From the NCBI GenBank assembly GCA_937920085.1, contig CALETE010000081.1, positions 167,740 through 231,739 of the forward strand: 64,000 nucleotides of DNA, written 5' to 3'. The notes under the pieces are model-generated. The model made no database searches and was not told where the DNA came from. It was given only the letters and a program-made list of their open reading frames with translations. Origin of the DNA: an uncultured Alphaproteobacteria bacterium. Its GTDB lineage: Bacteria > Pseudomonadota > Alphaproteobacteria > Caulobacterales > Caulobacteraceae. The position numbers and the translations under genes were made by a program. This document shows positions 41,607-49,733 of the stretch, one piece after another; position 1 is the stretch's first letter, and each line of letters opens with the position of its first letter.

Positions 41607-42416
41607 ATGCTCACACCACAACACCTCACCGCCCTCGATGATTTCCTCCTGGAGCTCAACGCCGCCTCCGCAGCGGTCATTACGCCCTTGTTCCGTGCCG
41701 ATCACGGCATGGAAGATAAGGGCCATTCAGGCTGGTTTGACCCTGTCACCCTTGCCGACAAAAACGCCGAAGCCGCTATACGCAAGGTGGTCGCCGAACG
41801 GTTTCCTGACCACGGCGTCATTGGTGAAGAATATGGCGAAGACCGACCCGATGCAGAGTTCGTCTGGGTACTAGACCCCATTGATGGCACCCGCGCGTTT
41901 ATTGCTGGCCTGCCAGTCTGGACCACGCTGATCGGCCTACGGCATGCGGGCAAGCCGGTCTTAGGCTCCATTGGCCAACCCTATATTGGTGAAATCTACA
42001 TCGGCCATGCCGGCGGCTCTCGGCTCGTTTCCCGCGACGGCGTTCGTCCCTTAAAGGTCAGATCCTGCGACGGTCTTGGGTCGGCTGTCATTGCCACCAC
42101 CGATGCCGATGGATGTTTCAAGCCCCCAGAGCTGGCCGTCTGGAAGCAGGTTCGTGCAGCCGCGCGCCTGGCGCGTTTCGGCTGTGACGCCTATGCCTAT
42201 GCCATGGTCGCAGCCGGAACCCTCGATCTGGTCCTCGAGGCTGGCTTGAAATCCTGGGACATTGAAAGCGCCATCCCCTTAATGGAGGGTGCCGGTGGGA
42301 TGGTCACTGACTGGCGCGGTGCTCCCGTCGGTCAATACGGCGGACAGGTCGCCATCGCTGGCGACCGTCGCTGCCTCGACGCAGCCCTGGCCTTGGTGGG
42401 GCCCGCGGCGCTCTAA
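41607..42416 (+). CDS. hisN: Inositol-monophosphatase-family histidinol phosphatase
   Basis: A 269-residue Mg-dependent phosphatase. The metal motifs are VIGEEYGED, WVLDPIDGTRAFIAGLPVW and KSWDIESAIPLMEGAGG. The GLPVWTTLIGL stretch after the IDGT box favours histidinol-phosphate phosphatase over inositol or fructose bisphosphatase in this superfamily, giving the penultimate step-type reaction of histidine synthesis. Without biochemical data a 3'-phosphoadenosine or inositol phosphatase role remains possible. Its stop overlaps the convergent hydrolase gene stop by 4 bases. Confidence 0.8.
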   Translation: MLTPQHLTALDDFLLELNAASAAVITPLFRADHGMEDKGHSGWFDPVTLADKNAEAAIRKVVAERFPDHGVIGEEYGEDRPDAEFVWVLDPIDGTRAFIAGLPVWTTLIGLRHAGKPVLGSIGQPYIGEIYIGHAGGSRLVSRDGVRPLKVRSCDGLGSAVIATTDADGCFKPPELAVWKQVRAAARLARFGCDAYAYAMVAAGTLDLVLEAGLKSWDIESAIPLMEGAGGMVTDWRGAPVGQYGGQVAIAGDRRCLDAALALVGPAAL

Positions 42417-43504
42417 GCCTTAGGTTTCGGGGAAGTCTTAGCTGCAGGTTTCTTTGCAACGGCCTTCGGCGCGGCGGCAGGCTTCGCCTTTACAGCTGGC
42501 TTTGCCACAGCCCTTGGTTTCGCAGCTGGCTTTGCGGCTGCCTGCGGCACCGCAATGGGTGCAGGCTTTGGTGCGATCTTATCTGCCAAGGCGTCGAAGG
42601 CCGTCCAGAATTGATCGCGTTTGTCGTCCGTTTCCATGAGGATTTCGTGTTCGGCACCGACGACGCTGATAAATTCGCCATCTGGCAGGTCTGCCGCAGC
42701 CTGCCGCTGTGCTGTATCCGTCACGAGCTTGTCATCAGCCGCCGAAACGATCAGCACGGGTATCTTAACCCCTTGCAGATTGGCTTTGACCCCAAGGTGG
42801 CCCGTGGCCTTTAGGGCAAAGTCCATCCATCCCCAGGTGGGCGCTGATAAGGCGAGGTCATGATTAGCAGCAATCAGGGCCCGTCCCCGCGCAAATCTGA
42901 CGGGATCATGGGTCAACACATTGCCTTCAAAAGCTTCTTCATAGGGATTTCCCGCCGGCGGGCGAGCGTAGTCTGCACCCTTGCCCAGCAGCAAATTCAC
43001 CGCCACCAGCAGACCTGCCATGGGCGGCGCGCGAACCCCCAGCATGGGTGCGCAAAGTACGGCCCCAACAAACCTCGAGGCTTGTCCCTTGGCCAGGGCC
43101 ATCAGGGTCAAGCACCCGCCCATAGAGTGGCCAATTGCCAGCCAAGGCTTGGGCAGTCGCGCCTCAAAGCAAGCCAGGATCGCGGCGTAATCCTCAAGAT
43201 AGGGCTGCACACCCTTGGCATGACCTTTTAGCCGATCTGGCAGATCACGATGCGACAAGCCCTGGCCGCGCCACTCCTGGCAAAGGACGACAAAGTCCCG
43301 GTCCAGGAGGTCCTGGATCACTTCGAAGTACTTCTCGATCGCCTCAGTGCGTCCCGTCGAAAGCACAATAGAGCCCCGCGCCGTGCCCTTAGGCGTGAAG
43401 AGGGCCGCCCTCAACTGAGCGCCCCCAGCGCCCGTCACCCATTCGGCGGCTCCCCCCGGAGGAATTGGCGCTTGCGGGATGGAAACCAGGGGAGCGGAAA
43501 GCAT
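42413..43504 (-). CDS. Monoacylglycerol lipase/lysophospholipase-like hydrolase with PAK-rich tail
   Basis: A 363-residue alpha/beta hydrolase. VVLCQEWRGQGLSHRDLPDR is the common entry to the serine-hydrolase lysophospholipase L2 group. The nucleophile is in AIGHSMGGCLTLMAL, the acid in VSAADDKLVTD and the histidine in VVGAEHEILME. The last 60 residues are almost only Pro, Ala, Lys and Val, a basic, histone H1-like tail that may bind DNA, membrane or cell wall. The SCP2-like gene lies 10 bases upstream on the same strand, so the two are probably co-transcribed, which suggests lipid work. Confidence 0.85.
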   Translation of the reverse strand: MLSAPLVSIPQAPIPPGGAAEWVTGAGGAQLRAALFTPKGTARGSIVLSTGRTEAIEKYFEVIQDLLDRDFVVLCQEWRGQGLSHRDLPDRLKGHAKGVQPYLEDYAAILACFEARLPKPWLAIGHSMGGCLTLMALAKGQASRFVGAVLCAPMLGVRAPPMAGLLVAVNLLLGKGADYARPPAGNPYEEAFEGNVLTHDPVRFARGRALIAANHDLALSAPTWGWMDFALKATGHLGVKANLQGVKIPVLIVSAADDKLVTDTAQRQAAADLPDGEFISVVGAEHEILMETDDKRDQFWTAFDALADKIAPKPAPIAVPQAAAKPAAKPRAVAKPAVKAKPAAAPKAVAKKPAAKTSPKPKA

Positions 43505-43514
43505 GTTGAAGTTC

Positions 43515-43823
43515 CTATGCCAGCTTAGCGAAGAGGGCCTGCATCTGCGGCTGCAGAGACATGGCCAGAGACATATCGGAGACCTGAAGGCGACCTGTTA
43601 TCACGGCCGTCATGGGGTTTAGCTGGCCCTTGCCCAGGGCCTCCAGATCCTTCCGACTGACCTTGACCGTCAGATCAGCAGGAAGGTCGTCATTGCTGAC
43701 TCCTTTCTCATCCATGTGGATGAAACCTTCGCCCTTCAGATCGATCTTAAACGATGTCCCCAACCCTGAGCCCGTTGCAAAAAGTTCGGCGATCTTGGTG
43801 GTAAGGTCTTCTAGAGTCGCCAT
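43515..43823 (-). CDS. SCP2 sterol-binding domain protein
   Basis: A 102-residue stand-alone SCP2 domain, a lipid-binding tunnel fold. GTSFKIDLKGEGFIHMDEKG and DLTVKVSRKDLEALGKG with NPMTAVITGRLQVSD are the SCP2 blocks. I start at ATG 43823 (MATLEDLT); 15 more in-frame codons upstream look non-coding. It sits directly before the lipase-like gene in the same direction, supporting a lipid-handling pair. Confidence 0.88.
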   Translation of the reverse strand: MATLEDLTTKIAELFATGSGLGTSFKIDLKGEGFIHMDEKGVSNDDLPADLTVKVSRKDLEALGKGQLNPMTAVITGRLQVSDMSLAMSLQPQMQALFAKLA

Positions 43824-43894
43824 AGGCCCCCGCGCGTCATCTTGCGGCACTGTCGCCCGGCTGCGCATCCTTGTAAACGCTGCTGACGCGGGTC

Positions 43895-44755
43895 TTAGCG
43901 CGGCTTTCGAAAGCGCAGAGTCATTCTGTCGCTCTCGCCGATGGCGTCATATCTGTGGTGGTCAAAGTTTGGGTCTGGCGGCAGGCCCCTCGGCGAAGAG
44001 CTGCGAACCGGCGGCAGGGTCCAGACACCAAAGGGATGGTCCTTCGTGTCCAGGGGATTTGCGTTGATTTCGCTGTCCCCCTCAAAGAGAAACCCAGCCT
44101 CTCGCCCCATCTGAACCACCAAACTCTCAAGGACATAGCCGTCAGAGGCCAATATGTCTGGGGTGCTGCCTGGGATGGCACGATGTTCTTCAACCCCTAA
44201 AAGACCACCGGGCTTCAAGGCTTGAAAGGCGTCGTGGAAGGCCTTTTCCGCGATACCGGCTGCCATCCAGTTGTGAAGGTTACGAAGAAACAGCGCCAGA
44301 TCTGCTGACCCCTGAGGCGCAACAGGGCCGCTGGTCGGCCCAAAGGCCGTCACCTTCACATCACCATAGAGCTCTGGCTTGCGCCTCAGCTTCTGGACAT
44401 AGGCATTCACAATCTGCGCAGCGGCGGGATCGTTAGGGTCATTGGTCTGAAAATTGGCCGCATAGAGCTTGCCGCCATTAGACGCCAGATAGGGGGCCAG
44501 AATATCAGTATACCATCCCGCTCCCGGCCAGAACTCGACCACGGTCGCCCCGGGTCGCAAACCCCAGAACTGAAGACTTGCGACGGGGTGGCGCCAAAAA
44601 TCCCGGGCCTGATCGCTGGCCGAACGCCAGTTGCCCGCAACAGCCTGACCAATCGACATGGGTAGAAGGGCGCGCCCTTCACCCGACCGGCAGGCACCAA
44701 GCGCCAGAGTCCCAATCAGGGCGGCTCTACGTGAAAGGAGTGGGGCGACCTTCAT
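43895..44755 (-). CDS. Exported methyltransferase-fold protein, lipoprotein-like
   Basis: A 286-residue protein with a signal peptide ending in LALGAC, a lipobox with Cys22. The remainder is a class I methyltransferase fold: LRPGATVVEFWPGAGWYTDI is the SAM-binding motif I region, LALFLRNLHNWM and AFQALKPGGLLGVEEHR are the later ones. SAM is not thought to be present outside the cytoplasm, so either the signal is not used for export or the fold has a new role. It is divergent from hsp20 and upstream of the SCP2/lipase pair on the same strand, with 71 bases between. Confidence 0.78.
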   Translation of the reverse strand: MKVAPLLSRRAALIGTLALGACRSGEGRALLPMSIGQAVAGNWRSASDQARDFWRHPVASLQFWGLRPGATVVEFWPGAGWYTDILAPYLASNGGKLYAANFQTNDPNDPAAAQIVNAYVQKLRRKPELYGDVKVTAFGPTSGPVAPQGSADLALFLRNLHNWMAAGIAEKAFHDAFQALKPGGLLGVEEHRAIPGSTPDILASDGYVLESLVVQMGREAGFLFEGDSEINANPLDTKDHPFGVWTLPPVRSSSPRGLPPDPNFDHHRYDAIGESDRMTLRFRKPR

Positions 44756-44812
44756 TCTAGGTCCAGGCCTAACCTGTTGTTACCGCCGGGTCAAAATGCG
44801 GCACCAGCCGCC

Positions 44813-44840
44813 CTTGAAACGCATATATTCTCGCCCATTT
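44813..44840 (+). promoter_or_regulatory. Heat-shock (sigma-32-type) promoter of hsp20
   Basis: CTTGAAA at 44813-44819, a 13-base spacer, and GCCCATTT at 44833-44840 match the sigma-32 consensus CTTGAAA-N13/14-CCCCATNT in 14 of 15 informative positions by eye. Transcription would start near 44848. Confidence 0.75.
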
Positions 44841-44847
44841 CTTATCC

Positions 44848-44946
44848 GAAGGCGCTGGACTTCCGGGCCTTCCGAAACCCTGCGAGGCTTCGGCTCGCGA
44901 CCGTTTCGTAACCACCCTTGCTGCTTCAAGAAGGATGCTAACCAAG
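44848..44946 (+). ncRNA. ROSE-type RNA thermometer in hsp20 leader
   Basis: The predicted 5' leader of about 100 bases holds hairpins GAAGGC/GCCTTC (44848, 44867) and GCGAG/CTCGC (44882, 44894). Just before the gene, CCTTGCT-GCTTCAAG-AAGGAT places the ROSE-typical TTGCT opposite the AAGGA Shine-Dalgarno. This is the hallmark of alphaproteobacterial ROSE elements that open on heating. Confidence 0.7.
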
Positions 44947-45405
44947 ATGCGTACGATCGATTTCTCCCCGCTTTATCGCTCCGTGGTCGGTTTTGACCGA
45001 CTGGCCCAGTTGCTCGAAACCGCAACTGCGGATGCGGCTTCAGGCTATCCGCCCTACAATATCGAGCGGACCGACGAGAACGCCTATCGGATTGAGCTGG
45101 CTGTGGCTGGTTTCAAGCCCGAAGAACTGAACATTGAGGTCAAACAGAACCTCCTCACGGTCCAAGGGCGCAAGGCGGCCAATGACGAACAAAGGCGCTT
45201 CCTGCATCGCGGTCTGGCCGAGCGCGACTTTGAGCGTCGCTTCCAGCTTGCCGACTATGTGGTGGTGACCGAGGCCCAGATTTCTGACGGCCTGCTGTCC
45301 ATCAACCTCAAGCGCGAACTTCCCGACGCCCTAAAAACCCGCCGGATTGAAATTGCTGTGGGTCCGGCTTCAGCTCCGCTCATCGAAGGTGAAAAGGCCG
45401 CCTAG
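44947..45405 (+). CDS. Small heat-shock protein, Hsp20 family
   Basis: A 152-residue alpha-crystallin-type chaperone that holds unfolded proteins. The N-terminus MRTIDFSPLYRSVVGFDRL is the IbpA-like 'DFSPLYRS...GFDRL' block. The alpha-crystallin domain contains YPPYNIERTDENAYRIELAV and GFKPEELNIEVKQNLLTVQG, and the conserved GLAERDFERRFQLADYV. I use ATG 44947 because the Shine-Dalgarno AAGGA overlaps the alternative ATG at 44935. Control is by a sigma-32-like promoter and a ROSE-type thermometer. A strong terminator follows. Confidence 0.95.
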   Translation: MRTIDFSPLYRSVVGFDRLAQLLETATADAASGYPPYNIERTDENAYRIELAVAGFKPEELNIEVKQNLLTVQGRKAANDEQRRFLHRGLAERDFERRFQLADYVVVTEAQISDGLLSINLKRELPDALKTRRIEIAVGPASAPLIEGEKAA

Positions 45406-45429
45406 GGTCCGTCCCTTAACCCTTACAGG

Positions 45430-45461
45430 AGGACCGGCGCTCGCGGGTGCCGGTCCTTTTT
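45430..45461 (+). terminator. Intrinsic terminator of hsp20
   Basis: AGGACCGGC (45430-45438) pairs with GCCGGTCCT (45449-45457) over 9 bp with a 10-base loop, followed by TTTT and an AT-rich tail. It stands 25 bases after the hsp20 stop. Confidence 0.9.
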
Positions 45462-45472
45462 ATACTTGGCCC

Positions 45473-46726
45473 TTAGGCCATCAGCCCTTTGGCACCCAGG
45501 GTCACGGCGCCCGCCAGTTCAGCCTTGGTCAAGTCCGCGCCAGTAAAATCGGCGCGGGAGAGTTCAGCCCCCAAAAGCTTGGAATGGCGGAGATCGGCGA
45601 AAGACAGGTCAGCATGGCGGAGATTGGCACCTGAGAGGTCACAGGCAATGACCCTTCCGCCCGACATGTAAAGTGGCCCAAGGGCTGCATGCCTCAGATC
45701 AGCGCCAGCCAGCTTGGCCCCCGCGAGCCGGGCACCCCTTAGGTCGGCCTTCTGTAGATTACAGCCGCGTAGATCAGCACCTTCCAGATTCGCGCCCTGG
45801 AGCTTGGCTCCCTGCATGTCGAGGCCCGAAAATACAGCACCCTTGGCGGAAATCGCGGTGAGATTCTGGTCGGAGATCGATCCAAGACAATTCAAATTGG
45901 CATTGTTCAGCATTGCGGGCTTACCAATACGCCCCCCGGTTTCGCACCATTGCGCATGGGCAACGATCTTGGAGATCCAGGCCTCCCGGACAGCAGGATC
46001 GACATGCTGGCTATTTTGTAGAGCACCGAAAAGATTGGTGTTGCGAATATTCCAAGACCGGGTCTGTGCGCCGAAAAGGACCGCTTGGCTAAGATCAGCC
46101 CCCTCAAAATCCACATTCGATAGGTCAGCACCCGTCATGTCGGCACCCACCATGGAGGTGCGCTGGAAGTTGGCCTTGACCAGCTTGGCCTCTCGCATCA
46201 GCGCGTTGCTGAAATCTGCAGCCACGCTGACGGCCCCCGATAGACGACTGCCCTGGAGATTAGCGCCCGCAAAAACAGCGACCCGTGACCCGGCCCCTTC
46301 CGCCTTTGAATCATAAAGCCTCATGTTTTTGGCGTTCTCCCCCGTCAGCACCACACCTGGGCGCAGATCGGCTTCGAACAGGTCCGCCCCTGCGAGGTTT
46401 GCAAGGCTGAGATTGGCTGACCGCAGATCGGCGCGTTTCAAAAATGCACCGCTCAAGTGGGCACCATTGAGGTCGCAGCCATAGAGTATGGCGTGTTCCA
46501 GGCGCGCGCCTTGTAGAAGGCATCCCTTGAGCACCGCGCCGGTCATGTCGGCGTCCGTCAGATTCCGGCCACGAAGGTCGATATCCGATAGGTCCTTCCA
46601 AGCAAAATTGGCTCTGATCCCACCGGGACGCGAGGCGCACATACGCTCATGCCGTGCGCAGATTTCATCTACGGCAGCCTGATCCAGCTTTTCAACGGCG
46701 CGAGCAGACGCCTGGGACATGGGCAT
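45473..46726 (-). CDS. Pentapeptide-repeat protein
   Basis: A 417-residue protein made largely of A(D/N)LXX pentapeptides, e.g. ADLRSANLSLANLAGADLFE and ADLRGCNLQKADLRGARLAG, which fold into a right-handed four-sided helix. Two repeat blocks are separated by a non-repeat region of about 50 residues (FGALQNSQHVDPAVREAWISK and CETGGRIGKP). The first 50 residues (QAAVDEICARHERMCASRPG) are a helical cap. I take ATG 46726. No membrane segment is present. Such proteins can mimic DNA or serve as scaffolds, but the function cannot be inferred here. Confidence 0.88.
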   Translation of the reverse strand: MPMSQASARAVEKLDQAAVDEICARHERMCASRPGGIRANFAWKDLSDIDLRGRNLTDADMTGAVLKGCLLQGARLEHAILYGCDLNGAHLSGAFLKRADLRSANLSLANLAGADLFEADLRPGVVLTGENAKNMRLYDSKAEGAGSRVAVFAGANLQGSRLSGAVSVAADFSNALMREAKLVKANFQRTSMVGADMTGADLSNVDFEGADLSQAVLFGAQTRSWNIRNTNLFGALQNSQHVDPAVREAWISKIVAHAQWCETGGRIGKPAMLNNANLNCLGSISDQNLTAISAKGAVFSGLDMQGAKLQGANLEGADLRGCNLQKADLRGARLAGAKLAGADLRHAALGPLYMSGGRVIACDLSGANLRHADLSFADLRHSKLLGAELSRADFTGADLTKAELAGAVTLGAKGLMA

Positions 46727-46884
46727 ATTCGGAAGCCTTGCAACCAATTTGCCCAGCAAAATATCGCGTCAAAGACGCAGCCGGGGCGGTCCTGGAAGAT
46801 GCCCGCTCAGGGTTTCGGTTTTCCCTACAGACAGGGTAAATCTGATAAAAATCATAACCTTCATATCCCGCATAGCGCGAGGGC

Positions 46885-47319
46885 TTAGGCTGGCCTGTAA
46901 TCAGTATAAAGAAAGGCGGCCTCATCTGCTAAAAGCCCAAATTGTATGGGGATTTCGGCGGCTATCAGCTTCGCAGCCCCCTGCCCGGCAGCATGAATAG
47001 AGGCGTCGGCGCAGGCAATCGCCACCTTAACCACACCAGATTCAATCAATCTTTCCGTGCAGGCAACAGCGCCAGTGGTGCGATGGGCGCAGGGTTCGAG
47101 GGTGACATAGGCGCTAGAGCCCTTAGCCGCCGCACCTGCCTGATCCAAGGCCAGCTCTTCGGCGTGAGGGCGCCCGCCAAGCCCAGTAACACCTTCGCCG
47201 ACAATGACCCCATCCTTCACCAGGACGCATCCAACCGACGGATTTTCCGCCGTCCGTCCCAGATGGGCGTGCGCCAGATCGATGGCCCGGCGCATGGCCT
47301 GAAGTTCGCTAATCATCAT
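46885..47319 (-). CDS. Stand-alone RibD-type deaminase domain
   Basis: A 144-residue zinc deaminase resembling only the N-terminal half of RibD. ENPSVGCVLVKDGVIVGEGV, the zinc motif HAEELAL and TLEPCAHRTTGAVACTERLI are typical. RibD normally continues into a reductase domain of about 200 residues, absent here. It could deaminate the riboflavin pyrimidine intermediate together with a separate reductase, or act on another base. It is not next to other rib genes. Confidence 0.82.
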   Translation of the reverse strand: MMISELQAMRRAIDLAHAHLGRTAENPSVGCVLVKDGVIVGEGVTGLGGRPHAEELALDQAGAAAKGSSAYVTLEPCAHRTTGAVACTERLIESGVVKVAIACADASIHAAGQGAAKLIAAEIPIQFGLLADEAAFLYTDYRPA

Positions 47320-47430
47320 CTCTTTTCGCCCTCCCTCGGCCCGGCTGGCAAGCCCGCGTCAAGGATTAGTCACTATGACTGTCACTAGGGTCGGCCGGTT
47401 CGCCCCCGAAAAACGATAAAAGAGGCAGTA

Positions 47431-48177
47431 ATGGTGGATGCCCTGGTCGTTGCCGACCTGAATAAGAGCTTTAAGACACCGGCCGTGCAGGGTCTGGACC
47501 TCGTGGTGCGGACCGGTGAGCTCTATGCCCTGCTGGGCCCCAATGGCGCTGGTAAGACAACAACCCTGCGCATGGTGGCTGGGCTGCTTGCGCCGGATTC
47601 TGGGTCCATTTCGGTCTTTGGCATTGATGTCCTGAAGTCACCCCTGGAGGCCAAGAAGGTCATCGCCTGGGCACCGGATGAACCCATGCTCTATGACCGT
47701 CTGACCCCCCTGGAATATTTAGAATTTGTGGCCGGCCTTTGGAATGTTCCGCCGGCCTTGGCCGCCGCCCGCGCTGAGGACCTGCTCCAGACACTTGGCC
47801 TATGGGAAGACCGCAATCGACGTTGCGAAGGTTTTTCCCGGGGCATGCAGCAAAAGGCTGCCCTGGCAGGAGCCCTCATCCATGACCCCAAACTGCTCAT
47901 TCTCGATGAGCCTTTGACCGGCCTTGACGCTGCCGTCGCCCGTCAGGTGAAGGATCTGCTGCAGGCCAGGGTCGCGGCCGGCGCCACAGTCATACTGACC
48001 ACCCACATTCTTGAGGTCGCTGAACGTATGGCCGATCGGATCGGCATCATCCAGGGCGGGAGGCTGCTGGCTGAAGGCACTTTGGACGAGCTACGCACAA
48101 GGACGGTCAGTCAGGGCGGCACCCTGGAGGACATCTTCCTGGAGCTGACCGGCGATCACGGGGCCCCAGGAGCTTGA
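47431..48177 (+). CDS. ABC transporter ATP-binding protein
   Basis: A 248-residue ATPase. Walker A is LLGPNGAGKTTTLRMV, the signature is EGFSRGMQQKAALAGAL (FSRGM instead of LSGGQ, common in Na/antibiotic-export ABC-2 systems), and Walker B is LLILDEPLTGLD, with the switch His in LTTHILE. It is translationally coupled to the permease gene by a 4-base overlap. It starts at ATG 47431 after AGAGGCA. Probably an exporter. Confidence 0.93.
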   Translation: MVDALVVADLNKSFKTPAVQGLDLVVRTGELYALLGPNGAGKTTTLRMVAGLLAPDSGSISVFGIDVLKSPLEAKKVIAWAPDEPMLYDRLTPLEYLEFVAGLWNVPPALAAARAEDLLQTLGLWEDRNRRCEGFSRGMQQKAALAGALIHDPKLLILDEPLTGLDAAVARQVKDLLQARVAAGATVILTTHILEVAERMADRIGIIQGGRLLAEGTLDELRTRTVSQGGTLEDIFLELTGDHGAPGA

Positions 48178-49733
48178 AACCCTTCAGCGGCGGCGTCGCG
48201 CAGATGCTGAGGGGTACGACGGCGGGCCTGGTATTCCATGAATTACGCCTGTCCTGGCGTGCCGCCCTGGCGCGAAGCGGCGGCGGCGTCCGAGGCCTTG
48301 TCATTATATGCTCGGTCATATTGGCGTTTACGGGGTTTGCCGGCGTGCCCCTGGGCTATGTTCTCAGGCACTATCAGCTACCAATCTCGCGGCTGACCAT
48401 CATACTTTCGGACCTCGGCCTACTGGCTATAGCAAGCCTAATGGTCTCCCAAACCCTGTCTACGGCCACCGAGAGCCTCCATCAGCGCGGGGACCTAGAT
48501 CTGCTCTTCACGGCCCCGATCCCGCCGCGCAGGACCCTCGCCGCCCGGTTCATGGCCCTGGCTGTGACGGTCTTCTTGACCTTCGCCTTGATGGTCTCGC
48601 CGCTGCTGATTCCCGTGGCCATTATCAGCCATCCAACCTGGCTGGCCTTTTATCTGGTCCTAGCATCGACCGCCCTGGGTGCTGCCGCGATGGGCCTGGC
48701 CCTGTCGACCTTCCTATTCCGACTGATCGGTGCCCGTCGCACAAGGGCGGTTGCACAAGTCATAGCCGCAATCATCGGGGCCAGCTTTTTCCTGGTCAGT
48801 CAGGTCAATACCTTTGTCGGCAAAAGCCAATCTCAGGGCATATGGGCCCAGGCTAAGGCCCTTGCTCTGGATGAGTCCTTCAAGCTGCCGCCCGGGGCAG
48901 ACATTCCCTTGCGCGCCATGATCGGGCAGCCCCTTTTCCTGCTTGGCTACACTCTGGGCGCTGTCATTTTGTTCTTCGCAGTCAGTTCCTGGCTGGGCGA
49001 CCGCTTCGCCGCAGACGCCGCCATGGCCAGCGGCGCCGACACTGCCAATGCGCCCACCAAGGCCCAGGCAGCCCGGTGGGAAACCAGCGCCTTCCGAGCA
49101 ATTTTCCGCAAGGAGGTGCGCCTTCTGTGGCGCGATGCGGCACTGGTGTCGAATGTCCTGCTACGCACCCTGTATTTGATCCCCCTTGCCTATCTCGTGA
49201 TCCGTAGCGCGAGGGGAGACACGGGCTTGGTCCTTGCCGCCGCCGCTGGTGGTCTGACCTTTATGGCTGGGCAGGTGGCAGGCACCCTGGCCTGGATCAC
49301 AATTTCTGCAGAAGAAGCTCACGATCTTCTGGCCGGATCCCCCACCCGACAGGGGATAATCCGCCAGGCGAAGCTGGCGGCGGCCTACTTGCCCCTGGTG
49401 ATCTTTCTGGCGCCCTTACTGGCCTATCTGGTCTGGGTCGCGCCAGTGGTGGGGGGCTTCGCCCTAGGGGGATGCATCGCCTCAGCCATCACCTGTGGTC
49501 TGATCAACATCTGGTACCAAAAGCCGAGCAAGCGGAAGGACTTCAGGCGCCGCAAGGGGTCATCCTGGTTCGCGACCTTGGCCGAGGCCTCTGTGGCGGC
49601 TCTGATCGGCTTGGCAACGACCTTTGCCACCCTTGGCAATGTCTGGGCGCTACTGCCTAGCCTACTGGCGATCGGCTTGATGATGCTCCTGCGCAGGTCA
49701 GAGGCTCAGATCGCCCTGGCTTTAGAAGACTAG
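48174..49733 (+). CDS. ABC transporter permease, large
   Basis: A 519-residue membrane protein with about 10-12 hydrophobic helices, for example GLVIICSVILAFTGFAGVPL, FYLVLASTALGAAAMGLAL and VVGGFALGGCIASAITCGLI. The block DLDLLFTAPIPPRRTLAARF is the cytoplasmic coupling-type region seen in this permease class. It starts at TTG 48174, overlapping the stop of the ATPase gene, and forms a two-gene exporter with it. Its stop overlaps the convergent gpmA stop by 4 bases. Confidence 0.88.
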   Translation: MKPFSGGVAQMLRGTTAGLVFHELRLSWRAALARSGGGVRGLVIICSVILAFTGFAGVPLGYVLRHYQLPISRLTIILSDLGLLAIASLMVSQTLSTATESLHQRGDLDLLFTAPIPPRRTLAARFMALAVTVFLTFALMVSPLLIPVAIISHPTWLAFYLVLASTALGAAAMGLALSTFLFRLIGARRTRAVAQVIAAIIGASFFLVSQVNTFVGKSQSQGIWAQAKALALDESFKLPPGADIPLRAMIGQPLFLLGYTLGAVILFFAVSSWLGDRFAADAAMASGADTANAPTKAQAARWETSAFRAIFRKEVRLLWRDAALVSNVLLRTLYLIPLAYLVIRSARGDTGLVLAAAAGGLTFMAGQVAGTLAWITISAEEAHDLLAGSPTRQGIIRQAKLAAAYLPLVIFLAPLLAYLVWVAPVVGGFALGGCIASAITCGLINIWYQKPSKRKDFRRRKGSSWFATLAEASVAALIGLATTFATLGNVWALLPSLLAIGLMMLLRRSEAQIALALED

